Positions 1 to 6,711 of a stretch of DNA of 12,583 nucleotides are shown here, piece after piece. This DNA comes from Collinsella sp. (GTDB lineage Bacteria; Actinomycetota; Coriobacteriia; Coriobacteriales; Coriobacteriaceae). The position numbers and the translations under genes are program-made. The notes under the pieces are model-generated. The model had not been told where the DNA came from, made no database searches, and saw only the letters and a list, made by a program, of their open reading frames with translations. The DNA lies in NCBI GenBank assembly GCA_031294825.1, contig JAUMPM010000022.1, forward strand, positions 1-12,583, written 5' to 3'. The stretch's first letter is position 1, and every line of letters begins with the position of its first letter.

Positions 1-1220
1 GTCATTTAAAAGCCGTACTTGTCCATCGACCAGGAGCTGAAACACAAAACTACCCTGATGCCGACTTCAGTCAAGTTTTCTCCCTGCGAAAATGGAGCGG
101 TCGTTTTGACCTCGACAAAGCAATGTATGAGCACGATTCCATGGTTCAATTGCTTGAGAAGCATGGCGTAGAAACCATTGAAATTAGGGACCTTCTCGAA
201 GACTCACTTGAAACTGAGCCCCAATCACTTAAATATTTTATTGATGACTACCTCCGTTGCAGCGGGGCAACAGGCAGAGAGTTCCTCGAGACAATAACCC
301 AGTTGTTTGAGAACGCTAAGAACACCCAGGAATTGGTGAATATAGTACTTAACGGCATTCGCTTTGGAGACACTGAGCTATGTTCAAACCAGTCGGAAAC
401 ACTACAGGCGCTCGTGCACGAGCAATTTGATCCCGCCTCGCTCTTGGTCAATCCCCTCAACACGCTTTTTTTCACTCGTGATCCCGCTGTGGTAGTCGGA
501 GACGGCATCATCCTAAATCATATGTATTGGCCTGAGCGTGATCGTGAGGTCGCCTTATACCGGCAGATATTCACCCACCACAAGATCATGGGAGAAACTC
601 CAGTATGTGATTTGAACAGGAGTAGCTACCATATCGAAGGCGGAGACATTATTGTTATCAGTGCTAAGACAATATTAGTTGGAATCTCTGACCGAACTGA
701 ACCCGCCGCCGTCGAGTCACTTGCCAAAGAGCTCCTGACCTCAAATAAATTCCAGACCACCGAGCTAATTGCGATTCGAGTCCCCTCTGACGGGCTGCGT
801 ATCCACCTCGATACGTTCATAAGTAGAATTGATCACGACGCGTTCCTCATCGATCGTGAGATATGCAATGCCGTTGATGCATACAGCATTCAACTAAAAC
901 GATCCGGAAGGGGCCTTACGATCACTCCTATCGATCGCACGATTCCGGAAATACTCTCTGCAGCCTGTTGCGAACCAATAAAAGTAATTGACTGCGGAGG
1001 CGGGAATCAAACCGCCTACGAAAGAGAACGCCGGAACAACGCAACGTCTATCCTTGCGCTCTCGCCAGGAAAACTATGCGTATATGAAGAAAACGTTTGG
1101 ACCAACGAAGCGCTTGAGAAAGCAGGAATGGAATTATTCCCGCTATCCATTGACGAGCTCACCAAAGGCTATGGTGGCACAAACTGTCTATGCCTCCCTC
1201 TGTGGCGAGAGGATCTATAG
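1..1220 (+). CDS. arcA: Arginine deiminase family protein, 5'-truncated by window edge
   Basis: The family hydrolyses the guanidino group of arginine to citrulline and ammonia, the first step of the cytoplasmic arginine deiminase pathway. The frame is open from base 3, before the first ATG at 123. The codons in between read as a typical deiminase N-terminus (LKAVLVHRPGAE), so the true start lies about ten codons upstream of the window. Visible motifs are FFTRDP (468-485), IEGGD (from about 633), GISDRT, HLDTF (from 804) and a C-terminal YGGTNCLCLP with the predicted nucleophile Cys codon at 1185-1187. The Asp, Glu, His and Cys of the guanidine-modifying core are therefore present. Family members usually have GRGG followed by PR or H before the Cys; here Tyr and Asn occupy the positions often held by Arg, so the exact substrate is uncertain. 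A regulator gene follows 2 nt downstream. Codon use is more A/T-rich than in later genes. Family assignment is firm; arginine as substrate is likely but not proven. Confidence 0.87.
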   Translation, partial: HLKAVLVHRPGAETQNYPDADFSQVFSLRKWSGRFDLDKAMYEHDSMVQLLEKHGVETIEIRDLLEDSLETEPQSLKYFIDDYLRCSGATGREFLETITQLFENAKNTQELVNIVLNGIRFGDTELCSNQSETLQALVHEQFDPASLLVNPLNTLFFTRDPAVVVGDGIILNHMYWPERDREVALYRQIFTHHKIMGETPVCDLNRSSYHIEGGDIIVISAKTILVGISDRTEPAAVESLAKELLTSNKFQTTELIAIRVPSDGLRIHLDTFISRIDHDAFLIDREICNAVDAYSIQLKRSGRGLTITPIDRTIPEILSAACCEPIKVIDCGGGNQTAYERERRNNATSILALSPGKLCVYEENVWTNEALEKAGMELFPLSIDELTKGYGGTNCLCLPLWREDL

Positions 1221-1222
1221 CC

Positions 1223-1879
1223 ATGGGCTTCGGGGCAAATATTCGTAAACTCCGCACCATGGAGCATCTTGGTCAGGCGCAACTTGCAGAGATGTTGGGG
1301 GTATCTAAAGAGACCGTTTGTCGTTGGGAAAAAAGTCGGTATGCCCCCCGTGAGCGCTATATTGAAAAGTTACAAGCGCTCTTCGGTTGCACCCGCGATG
1401 AACTTGTTGGCGAGGAAAACGGTTTGGCCGTAAAGCTCGCAAATAAAAGAATCGTCACCGACGAAGACCCTGCTATCCACGAAATGGAGGGCGCATTTCC
1501 CGTCATCGATATCGAATCGCAAAAGCGCCGCATCACGCACGGCCAACAAAATGCTTGCGCACCTGTAGACGTAGCCAAACGTCACCCACATAGCGTTTTC
1601 GTTAAAATCAAAGGCGACGAAATGTCCCGCATTTACCCTCCCGGCAGCTTACTACTTGTCGATACCACCGCAAAGCCTTGGAACGGCTGTGCTGTATTGG
1701 CGCTCGCAGACGGTAAAACACCGGTAATTAGGCGATTTGCAGAAGGAAACGACATGATTGTGCTGTCGTCCCATTCATATGCAACAGCAAGTCCGGATCT
1801 GATGTTTAACAAACGGAGGATTAGAATCATAGGAGTCGTCGTTTGGTATCAAGCGAGCCACGATCACACGCTTAATTAA
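1223..1879 (+). CDS. XRE-type HTH regulator with a degenerate LexA-like (S24) domain
   Basis: A probable DNA-binding repressor of 218 aa. Residues 5-62 form an XRE/Cro helix-turn-helix (LGQAQLAEMLGVSKETVCRWE). Residues about 122-209 match the S24/LexA fold (VFVKIKGDEMSRIYPPGSLLLVD, then a VIRRF strand). In self-cleaving LexA/CI proteins the motif is GxSM with a catalytic Ser, and a Lys follows in a V-K-R-L segment. Here the Ser position is Glu (GDEM, residue 133) and the Lys position is Arg (about 170), and I see no Ala-Gly cleavage site in the linker, so autocleavage is not expected. I chose the ATG at 1223, not 1190, because the HTH begins immediately after it and GAGAGG lies at 1207-1212, 10 nt upstream. 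The gene starts 2 nt after the deiminase stop, so the two are probably co-transcribed and it may regulate the deiminase. Its inducer is unknown. Confidence 0.82.
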   Translation: MGFGANIRKLRTMEHLGQAQLAEMLGVSKETVCRWEKSRYAPRERYIEKLQALFGCTRDELVGEENGLAVKLANKRIVTDEDPAIHEMEGAFPVIDIESQKRRITHGQQNACAPVDVAKRHPHSVFVKIKGDEMSRIYPPGSLLLVDTTAKPWNGCAVLALADGKTPVIRRFAEGNDMIVLSSHSYATASPDLMFNKRRIRIIGVVVWYQASHDHTLN

Positions 1880-1939
1880 ATCGACTTTCCCAAAAACGAC
1901 CGTACCGCACAGACAGCTCAAAGTCCCAGCCCAAATGAA

Positions 1940-2515
1940 CTACTTTTTGGCGGCTTTGCGCTCGTCGCGGATGCGGGCGCGGTCCATGGCCGCCTCGACA
2001 GCCGAGAAGCGGCAGCCGCAGTAGTTCTGCCGATACATGCCAAGCTCGCGCGAACGACGTGTCGCCTCGGGGTAATACGGGCGAAAATCGCGAATCACCG
2101 GGGTGAGCCCATGTGCCGCCGCCAAGCGCTCAAGCACGTCATTGCAGGTATCGAACAGCTGGTACGGCGAGACGGCGAGCGTCGTGCCCACAAACTCAAA
2201 CCCGCGCTCCTGGGCCACGCGGCACGCCTCGGCCAAGCGCAGGGCATAGCACGCGCGACAGCGGCGAGGCCGATCGGCACCCAGCGGTGCCACGCCGGTC
2301 TCCCAGCGATCGCGGTCCTCCCCTGCCTCGATGAGCTCGATGTCGCCATCGGCACACCACCGGCGCAGCTCGTCCAAGCGGCGCTGCCATTCATCGCGCG
2401 GTTGAATATTGGGGTTGGTCCAGCAAATCGTGGGCTCAAACCCCTCCTCGCGCAGCAGGCGAACCGGCTCAAGCGAGCATGGTGCACAGCACGCATGCAG
2501 CAACAACGACTTCAT
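1940..2515 (-). CDS. queH: Epoxyqueuosine reductase QueH
   Basis: QueH (DUF208) reduces epoxyqueuosine to queuosine at the wobble base of GUN-anticodon tRNAs, the last step of queuosine synthesis, and is a non-homologous replacement for QueG. The 191-aa protein carries the family cysteines: HACCAPCS at residues 7-14, CRAC at 86-89 and YCGC at 165-168, consistent with an iron-sulfur/metal site. TTLAVSPYQ (111-119) is also family-like. The ATG at 2515 is preferred because GAGGAG sits 6 nt upstream, whereas the alternative ATG at 2521 directly abuts it. The longer upstream frame encodes no family sequence. The gene starts 10 nt after the stop of the upstream membrane-protein gene, so the two are probably translationally coupled. 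It converges with the regulator gene at 1879 across about 60 bp in which I saw no clear terminator. Confidence 0.93.
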   Translation of the reverse strand: MKSLLLHACCAPCSLEPVRLLREEGFEPTICWTNPNIQPRDEWQRRLDELRRWCADGDIELIEAGEDRDRWETGVAPLGADRPRRCRACYALRLAEACRVAQERGFEFVGTTLAVSPYQLFDTCNDVLERLAAAHGLTPVIRDFRPYYPEATRRSRELGMYRQNYCGCRFSAVEAAMDRARIRDERKAAKK

Positions 2516-2521
2516 CGACAT

Positions 2522-2528
2522 CTCCTCA
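2522..2528 (-). promoter_or_regulatory. queH Shine-Dalgarno overlapping the upstream stop codon
   Basis: On the minus strand the TGA of the upstream gene (2528-2526) lies inside the sequence TGAGGAG, whose GAGGAG is the queH ribosome binding site, 6 nt from the ATG at 2515. Ribosomes terminating on the first gene would expose or reload at this site. It also decides the queH start. Confidence 0.7.
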
Positions 2529-3092
2529 CCCAAAAAAGCGCACGCCAAAGGACGTATCCTCGCAGGCGACAATGCGGCGGTCGCGCAAAATGGTCCGCAC
2601 GTAATACCAGTCACCTACACAGCCCGACAAATGCAAGCCGGCCGCCAGATAGCACAGCAGCGGATAGCCCGAAAACGCAAACCCCAGGGCAAACGCTGTC
2701 GTCACAACAACCGTCGGCGCCAGGCAAACCGCCACGTACCGCCGGCGCGAATACACAACTCCCTCGGCGCAGGCATAGATCATCGCCGTCTCGCGATTCG
2801 CCCCAAAGGTCACCTTCGCGCCCGCAGGCGCCAGCAGCTTAAAGAACACCGCGTGCACCAACTCGTGCACGGCAAATGACGCCGCCGAAACCGCAACCAA
2901 ACCGACTATCCAGCCCAAGACCGCCGTCCAGCCGCCCGCGTCGGCCGCATCCAAGTCCGCGGGCCCACCCAGCAGCATAAACAACGGCACCAGGCACACG
3001 GCAAATGCGCCAAGCACGGCCATCCCCCACACAAAGCAGGCGTGCAGGAAATCCTCGTCCTCAAACGCATGTATGTTGGAAATCTCATTCAT
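2526..3092 (-). CDS. DUF3267-type membrane protein with HExxH-like motif (putative zinc metalloprotease)
   Basis: A 188-aa integral membrane protein. Hydrophobic segments are at about 19-42, 55-76, 117-141 and 143-158. The second contains HELVH (76-80), an HExxH zinc motif inside a membrane span as in M50-like intramembrane metalloproteases. A later GCVGDWYYV segment supplies Asp161, a plausible third ligand. This layout fits the DUF3267 family, which has no well-established substrate. The N-terminus is short and acidic (EDEDF). The start ATG at 3092 has no good Shine-Dalgarno; a TATCCT hexamer lies 8 nt upstream, so the mRNA may be leaderless. It is followed 10 nt later by queH; no functional link between membrane proteolysis and queuosine is apparent. 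Family assignment is from pattern, protease activity is inferred. Confidence 0.72.
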   Translation of the reverse strand: MNEISNIHAFEDEDFLHACFVWGMAVLGAFAVCLVPLFMLLGGPADLDAADAGGWTAVLGWIVGLVAVSAASFAVHELVHAVFFKLLAPAGAKVTFGANRETAMIYACAEGVVYSRRRYVAVCLAPTVVVTTAFALGFAFSGYPLLCYLAAGLHLSGCVGDWYYVRTILRDRRIVACEDTSFGVRFFG

Positions 3093-3100
3093 AGCATCTT

Positions 3101-3106
3101 AGGATA
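3101..3106 (-). promoter_or_regulatory. Candidate -10 element for the membrane protein/queH pair
   Basis: Minus-strand TATCCT lies 8 nt upstream of the ATG at 3092. It fits the TANNNT form and would place the transcript start at about the first codon. No convincing -35 is visible, so this is a weak prediction. Confidence 0.3.
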
Positions 3107-3132
3107 GCGCCCCTGCCACGTACCCGTCCGCA

Positions 3133-3143
3133 TGTGCGATAAT
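3133..3143 (+). promoter_or_regulatory. Candidate extended -10 promoter for the MetRS-like gene
   Basis: TGTGCGATAAT contains the extended -10 pattern TGNGATAAT, about 80 nt before the ATG at 3225. The identical 11-mer occurs on the minus strand in front of the DegV gene at 8995-9005. A -35 match is poor (CTGCCA at 3113-3118, 19-nt spacing), as is common for extended -10 promoters. Confidence 0.45.
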
Positions 3144-3214
3144 GTCGAACGATATGCACGAATTGACCACCGCGCCGCCGAGCCCCGCGCCCGACTGCGC
3201 TCTCACCATATGCG

Positions 3215-3220
3215 AAGGAG
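3215..3220 (+). promoter_or_regulatory. Shine-Dalgarno deciding the MetRS-like start
   Basis: AAGGAG lies 4 nt before the ATG at 3225. It is the only strong site in this leader and argues against the upstream in-frame ATGs at 3132 and 3210. Confidence 0.7.
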
Positions 3221-3224
3221 TCCC

Positions 3225-5375
3225 ATGGCATCCAAATACTCCATGAACGACCGTCCCAGCTGGCCTCGCCGCGCCATCGTTACCGCCGGCGAACCTTATG
3301 GCAACAAGGGCCTTCACTTTGGCCACGTTGGCGGCGTCTTTGTCCCTGCCGACTTCTTCGCCCGCTTTCTGCGCGACCGTCTGGGCCGCGAGAACGTCAT
3401 CTTCACCTCGGGCACCGACTGCTACGGCTCGCCCATCATGGAGAGCTACCGCAAGCTCAAGGAGAACGAAGGCTACGACAAGTCCATCGGCGAGTATGTC
3501 GAGTCCAATCACTCCCGCCAGGCCGCGACCCTCAACAACTACAACATCAGCTGCGATATCTACGGCGGCTCGGGCCTTGAGCCGGCTGCGCAGATTCACA
3601 ACGAGGTGACCGCCGAGATTATCAAGCGCCTGCACGAGCAGGGCACCATCTCCAAGCGCTCCACGCTGCAGTTCTACGACGCCAAGGCCGGCACGTTCCT
3701 CAACGGCCGCCAGGTGATCGGCCGCTGCCCCATCCAGGGCTGCAAGTCCGAGAAGGCCTATGCCGACGAGTGCGATCTGGGCCACCAGTTTGAGCCCGAG
3801 GAGCTCATCGCGCCCAAGAGCCAGCTCACCGGCGAGGTGCCCGAGCTGCGCCCGGTCGACAATCTCTACTTTGACCTGCCGGCCTACCTCGACTTTATGA
3901 AGACCTATACCGCTAAGCTCGCCCAGAACCCGCAGGTTCGCTCCGTGGTCTCCAAGACTATGGAGGAGTGGCTGCTGCCGGCCCAGCTCTACATCCAGAA
4001 CAAGTTCCGCGAGGCCTTCGATGCCGTCGAGGATCAGCTTCCTGAGCACACCGTGCTGGAGCCCGAGGGCAACAAGAGCAGCTTTACCGTCACCTTCCCC
4101 AGCTGGAAGGAGCGCGACGATGCCCACGCAGTGCTCGCCAACGGTGGCGTGCGCTTCCGCAGCGGCAAGGCGCTCGTGCCCTTCCGCATCACCGGCAACA
4201 TCGACTGGGGCGTTCCGGTGCCCGAGGTCGATGGCGTCTCCGACGTCACCTGCTGGTGCTGGCCCGAGAGCCTGTGGGCGCCCATCAGCTATACGCGTAC
4301 CGTACTCGCGCGCGATGCCAAGGCCGCCGGCGTGACCGAGGGCGTCGCCGCCCAGGATGCCGCCCTCATGGGCGAACCCGCCGCCGATTCCACGCAGGTC
4401 CCCGCGCCCACCTACCAGCACAGCTCGCTCGACTGGCGCGACTGGTGGTGCTCTGACGACGCTCAGATTTACCAGTTCATCGGTCAGGACAACATCTATT
4501 TCTACTGCATCGCGCAGACCGCCATGTGGGAGGCCCTGGGCTGGGACCTTACGCAGAGCACCGTCAGCGCCTGCTATCACCTGCTCTACATGGGCAAAAA
4601 GGCCAGCTCGTCCTCGCAGACGCCTCCCCCGCCGGCAGACGACCTGCTCAACCACTACACCTGCGAGCAGATGCGCGCGCACTGGCTGTCGCTCGGCCTG
4701 TCCGAGAAGCCGGTGAGCTTTAGCCCTAAGGCATACGACACGCGTGTGACTGGCAAGGACAAGGACGGCAACGAGGTGCGCGCCTGCGACGACAAGCGCG
4801 TTATCGACCCGGCCCTTAAGGAGAGCGCGCTGCTGACCGGCGTGTTCAACCGCCTGGCCCGCAGCTGCTTCTACGGCGTCGCCGTCAAGGAAGGCGACGA
4901 GAGCCCCTACCGCAACGGCTGCATCCCCGCCGGCACCGCTTCTGACACCGTGGTCGAAGCCGCCCAGCAGGCAGCCCTCGCCTTTGAGCAGGCCATGTAC
5001 AAGTTCGAGACGCACCGCGCGCTTGCCGTGTGCGACGACTACCTGCGCGCCGCCAACAAGCGCTGGAGCGATGCCTCCAAGGCCGCCAACAAGCTCGAGG
5101 GCGAGCCGGCCAATGCCGCGATGACGCAGGCCCTCGTCGACGCCTTTACCGAGCTGCGCGTGGCAACCGTCCTGATGCACGGTATTGTGCCGACCGGCTG
5201 CGAGCTCATCTGCGAGTACTTCGACGTCGATCCGGTCACCTTCTTTAGCTGGGATAACATCTTTGCCTCCACGGACGAGTTTGTGGAGAGCTTGGGCGAG
5301 AAGCCCGGTGAGCACCGCGTGAAACCGCTGCCCCCGCGCTTCGACTTCTTCAGCAAGCACGAGAGCCAGTACTAA
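3225..5375 (+). CDS. Methionine--tRNA ligase-like class I aminoacyl-tRNA synthetase with divergent KMSKS loop
   Basis: A 716-aa class I synthetase most like MetRS. It has a Rossmann start (IVTAGEPYGNKGLHFGHVGG, with HFGH at 31-34 as the HIGH motif), TSGTDCYGSP at 61-70, a zinc-knuckle region (C168, C173, C183, H187), NIDWGVPVPEVDG (325-337), FIGQDNIYFYC (418-428) and a helical anticodon-binding part from about 535 (GVFNRLARSCFYG). At the KMSKS position it reads MGKKASSSSQTPPPP (456-470); the second Lys of KMSKS, which supports adenylate formation in MetRS, is replaced by Ser. Residues about 270-320 form an extra segment before the DWG strand. The ATG at 3225 is chosen because AAGGAG lies at 3215-3220 and homology begins shortly after; the longer frame from 3132 adds unrelated residues. 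It may be the cell's MetRS, a second MetRS, or a MetRS-derived protein with another role. An RNA methyltransferase gene follows 37 nt later. Confidence 0.8.
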   Translation: MASKYSMNDRPSWPRRAIVTAGEPYGNKGLHFGHVGGVFVPADFFARFLRDRLGRENVIFTSGTDCYGSPIMESYRKLKENEGYDKSIGEYVESNHSRQAATLNNYNISCDIYGGSGLEPAAQIHNEVTAEIIKRLHEQGTISKRSTLQFYDAKAGTFLNGRQVIGRCPIQGCKSEKAYADECDLGHQFEPEELIAPKSQLTGEVPELRPVDNLYFDLPAYLDFMKTYTAKLAQNPQVRSVVSKTMEEWLLPAQLYIQNKFREAFDAVEDQLPEHTVLEPEGNKSSFTVTFPSWKERDDAHAVLANGGVRFRSGKALVPFRITGNIDWGVPVPEVDGVSDVTCWCWPESLWAPISYTRTVLARDAKAAGVTEGVAAQDAALMGEPAADSTQVPAPTYQHSSLDWRDWWCSDDAQIYQFIGQDNIYFYCIAQTAMWEALGWDLTQSTVSACYHLLYMGKKASSSSQTPPPPADDLLNHYTCEQMRAHWLSLGLSEKPVSFSPKAYDTRVTGKDKDGNEVRACDDKRVIDPALKESALLTGVFNRLARSCFYGVAVKEGDESPYRNGCIPAGTASDTVVEAAQQAALAFEQAMYKFETHRALAVCDDYLRAANKRWSDASKAANKLEGEPANAAMTQALVDAFTELRVATVLMHGIVPTGCELICEYFDVDPVTFFSWDNIFASTDEFVESLGEKPGEHRVKPLPPRFDFFSKHESQY

Positions 5376-5412
5376 AACACTCGACATGTAATGGAATGGG
5401 AAGGAAAGACGG

Positions 5413-6516
5413 ATGTCCAAGCCGCGTCGTCGTAAGCAGAAAAAGCAGGTCAAGGCCGAGCTCAAGCTCAGGCAGTTTGCTGCTACCGAACTTTCCGACC
5501 AGCTTGCCGCCCTTCCCTGCGCCGCCGACCTGCCGCGCTTTATGGTCGACACGGTCGCCGGCGCCTATGCCCCCGCCGATGCCGAGCTCATGATCGAGGG
5601 CTTTGGCGCCGCGGTCACACGCCCGGTCACGCTGCGCGCCAACACGCTCAAGGCAACCGCCGAGGACATCGCTGCGGCGCTCGATGCCGCCGGCATCGCC
5701 CACTACCCCGTCGCCTGGTACCCAGACGCCTTTATCCTGCCCGAGGCCCAGGTTTCCGATCTGTGGGATCTCGACATCTACCGCGACGGCAAGATCTACC
5801 TACAGAGCCTGTCGTCCATGATGCCGCCTTTGGTGTTGGGCGCCCAGGCAGGCGAGGACATCCTGGACATGTGCGCAGCCCCTGGCGGCAAGACGACGCA
5901 GATCACCGCCCTCACCCAGGGCCAGGCGCATCTCACAGCCTGCGAGATGAGCATTCCCCGCGCCGAAAAGCTCGAGTCAAACCTCCATCGCCAGGGTGCC
6001 AAAAACGTGCCCGTCATGCGCATCGACGCACGCGAGCTCGACGAGTTCTTCCGCTTTGACCGCATCCTGCTCGACGCTCCTTGCACCGGCACAGGCACCG
6101 TCATCAGCGGCAACGAGAAAAGCCTGCGCGGCCTGACCGAGCAGCTGCTTGGCAAGTGCGCCCGCTCGCAGCGCGCGCTTCTGGACCGCGCCATGGGAGC
6201 CCTCAAACCGGGCGGCACGCTCGTCTATTCCACTTGTTCGATCTTGCCGCAGGAAAACGAGGACGCCCTGCAAGAGGCCCTCGACAAGCATATGGACTGC
6301 GAGCTCATCCCCCTCGACGGCACGCCAAGCGAAAGTGAGGCACGCCGCGCCCAGGAAGCTGGCGAGGAGCCGCGCATCGAGTCCAACGCCCTAACCGAGG
6401 CCATTGCCGCGGGTCAGGTATCGGCCATCGCCAACGGCCTGTCCGGCACACTCACCATTCCGCCCAGCCGCGACTTTGAGGGCTTCTACATTGCCCTGAT
6501 CCGAAAACGCAGCTAG
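5413..6516 (+). CDS. RsmB/NOP family RNA (cytosine-5-)-methyltransferase
   Basis: A 367-aa S-adenosylmethionine-dependent enzyme that methylates C5 of cytosine in rRNA or tRNA; the target base cannot be read from sequence. Residues 1-20 are a basic RNA-contacting tail. An N-terminal domain runs to about 130 and ends in the characteristic IYLQSLSSMMPPLVLG. The Rossmann methyltransferase core follows, with SAM motif I DMCAAPGGKT (152-161), motif IV DAPCTGTG (221-228, Cys224 for product release) and motif VI STCSILPQENE (273-283, Cys275 the nucleophile). The C-terminal SRDFEGFYIALIRK closes the fold, and there is no room for the extra C-terminal PUA-type domain of longer RsmF proteins. AAGGA at 5401-5405 lies 7 nt from the ATG. 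The 37-nt gap to the MetRS-like gene contains no terminator, so the two probably form an operon. Confidence 0.93.
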   Translation: MSKPRRRKQKKQVKAELKLRQFAATELSDQLAALPCAADLPRFMVDTVAGAYAPADAELMIEGFGAAVTRPVTLRANTLKATAEDIAAALDAAGIAHYPVAWYPDAFILPEAQVSDLWDLDIYRDGKIYLQSLSSMMPPLVLGAQAGEDILDMCAAPGGKTTQITALTQGQAHLTACEMSIPRAEKLESNLHRQGAKNVPVMRIDARELDEFFRFDRILLDAPCTGTGTVISGNEKSLRGLTEQLLGKCARSQRALLDRAMGALKPGGTLVYSTCSILPQENEDALQEALDKHMDCELIPLDGTPSESEARRAQEAGEEPRIESNALTEAIAAGQVSAIANGLSGTLTIPPSRDFEGFYIALIRKRS

Positions 6517-6554
6517 CGCACGGATCCAAAACTCAACAAGCTATCTCCGTGCGC
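6516..6554. terminator. Inverted repeat between convergent genes, possible bidirectional terminator
   Basis: GCGCACGGA (6516-6524) and TCCGTGCGC (6546-6554) are perfect 9-bp complements around a 21-nt loop. The left arm begins at the last base of the methyltransferase stop codon. The right arm is inside the last codons of the small membrane gene, whose stop codon sits in the loop. Neither side has a strong T run (GTTT on the plus side), so terminator function is plausible but weak. Confidence 0.45.
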
Positions 6555-6711
6555 GTTTGCCCTGCTGGTCGCGATACTGTTTGAGCATCGCGCGCTCCTT
6601 GCGTTCGGCCCTTTTGCCCTTAATGGCCGTGACCACAAAGTAGATGACCGCGGCGGCAACGATTGCGCCCACGCACAGGCCAATCGAGCTAAACATTGCT
6701 GTCAATTCCAT
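6541..6711 (-). CDS. Small single-pass membrane protein, function unknown
   Basis: A 56-codon reading frame, shorter than usual ORF-calling limits. The ATG at 6711 is preceded by a near-perfect Shine-Dalgarno, GAGGTGA (6718-6724 on the minus strand), 6 nt away, which is strong support that it is translated. The protein has a short N-terminus, one hydrophobic span at about residues 8-29 (rich in Ile, Val, Ala, ending VIYFVVTAI), then a strongly basic tail rich in Lys, Arg and Gln (KGKRAERKERAM and KQYRDQQGKRARR). By the positive-inside rule the tail should be cytoplasmic. I do not recognise the family. It could be a small membrane-associated helper of the YneF or accessory type, but no function is claimed. 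It converges with the methyltransferase gene and diverges from the TIM-barrel gene. Confidence 0.72.
   Translation of the reverse strand: MELTAMFSSIGLCVGAIVAAAVIYFVVTAIKGKRAERKERAMLKQYRDQQGKRARR

Noticed and set aside
1880..1939. Possible terminator between the regulator and queH
   Set aside because: No stem with a following T run could be found on either strand.
2111..2842. 243-codon plus-strand frame opposite queH and the membrane gene
   Set aside because: The translation is Arg/Pro/Ala/Gln-rich without motifs and runs antisense to two supported genes.
3099..5552. 817-codon open frame on the minus strand opposite the MetRS-like gene
   Set aside because: It is an antisense frame kept open by high GC; the translation is a Val/Ala/Leu/Gly/His mix with no motifs, and the plus strand carries a recognisable synthetase with a ribosome binding site.
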